Translations under genes and position numbers: made by a program
Origin: an uncultured Eubacteriales bacterium
GTDB lineage: Bacteria > Bacillota > Clostridia > Christensenellales > Aristaeellaceae
Direction of reading: 5' to 3'
Length of the DNA: 7,642 nucleotides
Assembly (NCBI GenBank): GCA_900553905.1
Contig: USFL01000067.1
Location: forward strand, 1 to 7,642
Notes under the pieces: model-generated
What the model was told of the DNA's origin: nothing
The model's input: the letters and a program-made list of their open reading frames with translations, nothing else
Databases searched by the model: none
Part shown: positions 5,561 through 7,642 of the stretch, piece by piece
Position numbering within the stretch: position 1 is the stretch's first letter
Layout: each line of letters starts with the position of its first letter

Positions 5561-6997
5561 ATGCTGCTGTTTGACACCTACGTTCAAAAGCTCAAGTACA
5601 AGGTGCTCAAGGAGGTCGCGCGCCACGACTACGCCGGGACGCTCCAGGACTGCTATCTGGACATCCCCAAGGTGATCTCCCCCGGCCCCAAGAGCACCAT
5701 GCGCTGCTGCATCTACAAGGAGCGCGCCATCGTGGCCGAGCGCGTGAAGATCGCCATGGGTGGGGACAAGAAAAACCCCAACGTGATCGAGGTCATCGGC
5801 ATCGCCTGCGACGAGTGCCCCGTCAGCGGCTACCGCGTGGGGCCCGACTGCCGCGGCTGCATCGCCCACCGCTGCTCCAGCGCCTGCCCGCGCGGCGCGA
5901 TCTCCTTTGACGACAACCACCACGCGCACATCGACCCCGACAAGTGCGTCAACTGCGGCAAGTGCGCCTCCGTCTGCCCCTACAGCGCCATCCAGAACCA
6001 TGTGCGCCCCTGCGAGCGCGCCTGCAAGGTCAAGGCCATCCAGCAGGGCGAAAACCATGTGGCGCATATCGACGACAGCAAGTGCATCGCCTGCGGCGCG
6101 TGCGTCTACCAGTGCCCCTTCGGCGCCATCCAGGACAAGAGCTTTCTGCTGGACGCCATCCACATCATCCGCGACAGCGAAAACAACCAGAAATACAAGG
6201 TCTACGCCGTCGTCGCCCCCTCCATCTCCAGCCAGTTCGTGTATGCCAGGCTGGGGCAGGTAATCATGGGCCTCAAGCAGCTGGGATTCTTCAGCGTCGT
6301 GGAGGCGGCGCTGGGCGCGGACATGGTCTCCTACCGCGAGGCCAGGGAGCTGGCCGAGAAGGGCTTCCTCACCTCCAGCTGCTGCCCCGCCTTCGTCAGC
6401 TACATTGAAAAGAGCTTCCCCACGCTCAGGCCCTTCGTCAGCCACAACCTCTCCCCCATGGCCGAGGTGGCGCGCTTCATCAAGGGCACCGACCCGGACG
6501 CCAAGATCATCTTCATCGGTCCCTGCACGGCCAAGAAGCAGGAGTTCCAGCGCGAGGAGGTCCGCCCGTGGATCGACTGCGTGCTCACCTTCGAGGAATT
6601 GCAGGCCTGGTTTGACAGCCGCGATCTCGACCTGCCCTCCCTTTCGGAGGATGTGCTGGACAACGCCAGCTACTTCGGCCGCATCTTCGCGCGCAGCGGC
6701 GGCTTGACCGACGCGGTGGCCCAGGCCCTCAAGGAGCAGCAGAGCGACTTCATCGTCAACCCCATCCCCTGCGACGGCATCGAGGCCTGCCGCGTGGCGC
6801 TGCTCAAGAAGCAGAAGAACCTTCTCAAGGAGAACTTCATCGAGGGCATGGCCTGCGTGGGCGGCTGCATCGGCGGCGCGGGGTGCCTCACCCACGGCCC
6901 CAAGGACAAGGGCGAGGTGGACAAGTACGGCCACGAGGCCTACGAAAAGACCATCACCGCCGCGCTGGCCCAGTGCGCCTACGATACGGAGAAATAA
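5561..6997 (+). CDS. hydA2: Monomeric [FeFe] hydrogenase, group B-like (HydA2)
   Basis: A 478-residue cytosolic enzyme predicted to make H2 from protons with reduced ferredoxin. The N-terminal part is very Cys-rich: Cys83/86, a C-x2-C-x4-C-x3-CP run (97-109), C-x2-C-x2-C-x3-CP at 129-139, Cys151/155, and a second C-x2-C-x2-C-x3-CP at 175-185, enough for three and perhaps four [4Fe-4S] clusters. The H-cluster domain follows: L1 TSSCCPAF (Cys274/275), L2 GPCTAKKQE (Cys322, Lys325, Glu328) and L3 EGMACVGGC (Cys432/436). The L2 Met of group A enzymes is Gly320, as in HydS. Proton-relay positions seem intact (Cys274, Glu260, Glu263, Ser294). There are no NADH- or FMN-binding domains, so it is not itself bifurcating. 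It closes the operon and ends before a strong terminator. Group B1/B3 is the best fit; the name hydA2 follows the similar R. albus operon. Confidence 0.93.
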   Translation: MLLFDTYVQKLKYKVLKEVARHDYAGTLQDCYLDIPKVISPGPKSTMRCCIYKERAIVAERVKIAMGGDKKNPNVIEVIGIACDECPVSGYRVGPDCRGCIAHRCSSACPRGAISFDDNHHAHIDPDKCVNCGKCASVCPYSAIQNHVRPCERACKVKAIQQGENHVAHIDDSKCIACGACVYQCPFGAIQDKSFLLDAIHIIRDSENNQKYKVYAVVAPSISSQFVYARLGQVIMGLKQLGFFSVVEAALGADMVSYREARELAEKGFLTSSCCPAFVSYIEKSFPTLRPFVSHNLSPMAEVARFIKGTDPDAKIIFIGPCTAKKQEFQREEVRPWIDCVLTFEELQAWFDSRDLDLPSLSEDVLDNASYFGRIFARSGGLTDAVAQALKEQQSDFIVNPIPCDGIEACRVALLKKQKNLLKENFIEGMACVGGCIGGAGCLTHGPKDKGEVDKYGHEAYEKTITAALAQCAYDTEK

Positions 6998-6998
6998 G

Positions 6999-7028
6999 CC
7001 CGGCGGGCGGAGCGTTTGCGCGCCCGGG
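6999..7028 (+). other. GC-rich imperfect hairpin just after hydA2
   Basis: CCCGGCGGGCG (6999-7009) can pair with CGCGCCCGGG (7019-7028), with one bulged C and one mismatch, beginning 2 nt after the hydA2 stop. It has no T-run. It may stabilise the mRNA 3' end or simply reflect high G+C. Confidence 0.3.
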
Positions 7029-7054
7029 TGCGGGACGTTTCCGACATGCTGAAA

Positions 7055-7092
7055 AATCCGCGCTTTCCCTTCTGGATGGGAAAGCGCGGATT
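7055..7092. terminator. Bidirectional intrinsic terminator between convergent genes
   Basis: A perfect 15-bp inverted repeat (AATCCGCGCTTTCCC and its complement) encloses the 8-nt loop TTCTGGAT. On the + strand the stem runs into TTCTTTAT. On the minus strand the stem end runs into TTTTT, from the AAAAA at 7052-7056. It should end both the hydA2 operon and the convergent gene ending at 7121. Confidence 0.9.
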
Positions 7093-7120
7093 CTTTATCC
7101 GCTTCGATTTTGGGAGCGGT

Positions 7121-7642
7121 TTATTCCGTTTCCTCCGGCGCGGGCCATGTGACGGTGACCGTCTGCGCCGCCTCGTCCACCTGCGCGGCGATGCCGGTGA
7201 GGCTTTCGATGGTGGAGGCGGGCAGGTAGATCATATCGCCCACGCCGCGGATGTCGCGCACAGGCACGATCTGCGGCTCGTTGTTCCTGTACACCTCAAG
7301 CGAGACGGGCGCGCCCGACTGGTCGTGGGTAAAGGCGATGCGGAAGATATCGTCGTTCACGGCAAAGGCGTACTCGTCCGCCTCCACCGACTGGGAGCTG
7401 ATCACGTTGACCTGCGCCGCGTGGAGAATCTCAATCAGCGGCAGGTAGACCTCCTCGCCCATCCGGTAGGGAAGAAGTGGCGCCTCCGTCTCGTCCTCCG
7501 CTGCGATGGTCAGCGCCTCCTGCGAGCCGTCCAGGCGGATGCCATAGCCCTCCATGGCCTCAAAGGCGGGGGCGGGCGTGGCGCTGGGCGTCGCGGTCAC
7601 GGTCGGCGTGGCGGTGGTCGCGGTCGGGGTCGCAGTCGGCGT
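7121..7642 (-). CDS. Probable exported stalk-domain (copper amine oxidase N-terminal-like) protein, 5' end outside the window
   Basis: The minus-strand frame is open to the window edge, giving 173 visible C-terminal residues. The first 28 are almost all Thr, Pro, Ala, Val and Ser, typical of an extended linker in an exported or cell-wall-associated protein. The rest has the look of the 'stalk' domain found at the N-terminus of copper amine oxidases and in many Clostridia surface proteins: an EEVYLPLIEILHAA segment, then MIYLPASTIESLTG followed by QVDEAAQTVTVTW at the end. No copper-site or catalytic motif is visible, so enzymatic activity is not implied. The signal peptide or lipobox expected for such a protein would be upstream, beyond the window. 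A GTG at 7598-7600 could be read as a start but sits in the middle of the TP-rich linker and has no Shine-Dalgarno. The gene converges on hydA2 and shares its terminator, so it is probably unrelated in function. Confidence 0.7.
   Translation of the reverse strand, partial: TPTATPTATTATPTVTATPSATPAPAFEAMEGYGIRLDGSQEALTIAAEDETEAPLLPYRMGEEVYLPLIEILHAAQVNVISSQSVEADEYAFAVNDDIFRIAFTHDQSGAPVSLEVYRNNEPQIVPVRDIRGVGDMIYLPASTIESLTGIAAQVDEAAQTVTVTWPAPEETE
7559..7642 (-). repeat. Degenerate Thr/Pro-coding low-complexity tract
   Basis: Short units close to GTCGCGGTCGGCGTG recur imperfectly to the window end and encode TPTAT- and TPSATP-like runs on the minus strand. Such tracts can change length by slippage. 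The repeat continues past the edge, so its size is unknown. Confidence 0.6.

Noticed and set aside
5552..6934. Long minus-strand open frame (460 codons) opposite hydA2
   Set aside because: Composition is almost entirely Ala, Val, Gly, Asp, Leu and His, mirroring GC-rich hydrogenase codons.
1..7642. tRNA, rRNA, CRISPR array, insertion sequence or attachment site
   Set aside because: Nothing of these types was recognised; no regular direct repeats, transposase or integrase motifs are present.

Overview
The window is a GC-rich (well over half G+C by eye), tightly packed stretch of a strict anaerobe. It most likely comes from the Clostridia: Shine-Dalgarno sequences are strong (AAGGAGG, GGAGGA), and the genes encode an AdhE-type aldehyde/alcohol dehydrogenase, two [FeFe] hydrogenases and a SpoIIE-type phosphatase. 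I cannot fix the genus. The high G+C argues against a low-GC Clostridium or Ruminococcus albus itself and would suit GC-rich gut or rumen lineages such as Oscillospirales or Christensenellales, but that is a guess.

Layout, all on the + strand from 1 to 6997: the 3' part of adhE (1-1536, cut by the window start); an aminoglycoside-phosphotransferase/Ser-Thr-kinase-fold kinase (1551-2300); a small NuoE-like [2Fe-2S] protein (2370-2612); HydS, a sensory-type [FeFe] hydrogenase fused to a PAS domain (2704-4371); a SpoIIE/PP2C-type phosphatase overlapping hydS by 8 nt (4364-5536); and a catalytic-looking non-bifurcating [FeFe] hydrogenase, HydA2-like (5561-6997). A strong bidirectional terminator at 7055-7092 separates this operon from a convergent minus-strand gene (7121-7642, cut by the window end) for a probable exported protein with a Thr/Pro-rich linker and a copper-amine-oxidase-N-like 'stalk' domain. 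No stretch over 300 bases lacks a gene.

Together the + strand genes look like a hydrogen/redox-responsive fermentation module. Two sinks for excess reductant (ethanol through AdhE, H2 through HydA2) are encoded with a putative H2/redox sensor (HydS), a protein kinase candidate and a protein phosphatase. As I recall, the same set (bifunctional aldehyde/alcohol dehydrogenase, Ser/Thr kinase, Ser/Thr phosphatase, hydS, hydA2, plus a Rex-type repressor) has been reported as one transcriptional unit in Ruminococcus albus 7, where HydS was proposed to sense H2. The gene set is therefore not new, but the signalling route is not established. The most informative observations here are that HydS keeps its metal-cluster cysteines while losing most of the proton-relay residues that HydA2 keeps, that HydS has no kinase output of its own, and that it is translationally coupled to the phosphatase.
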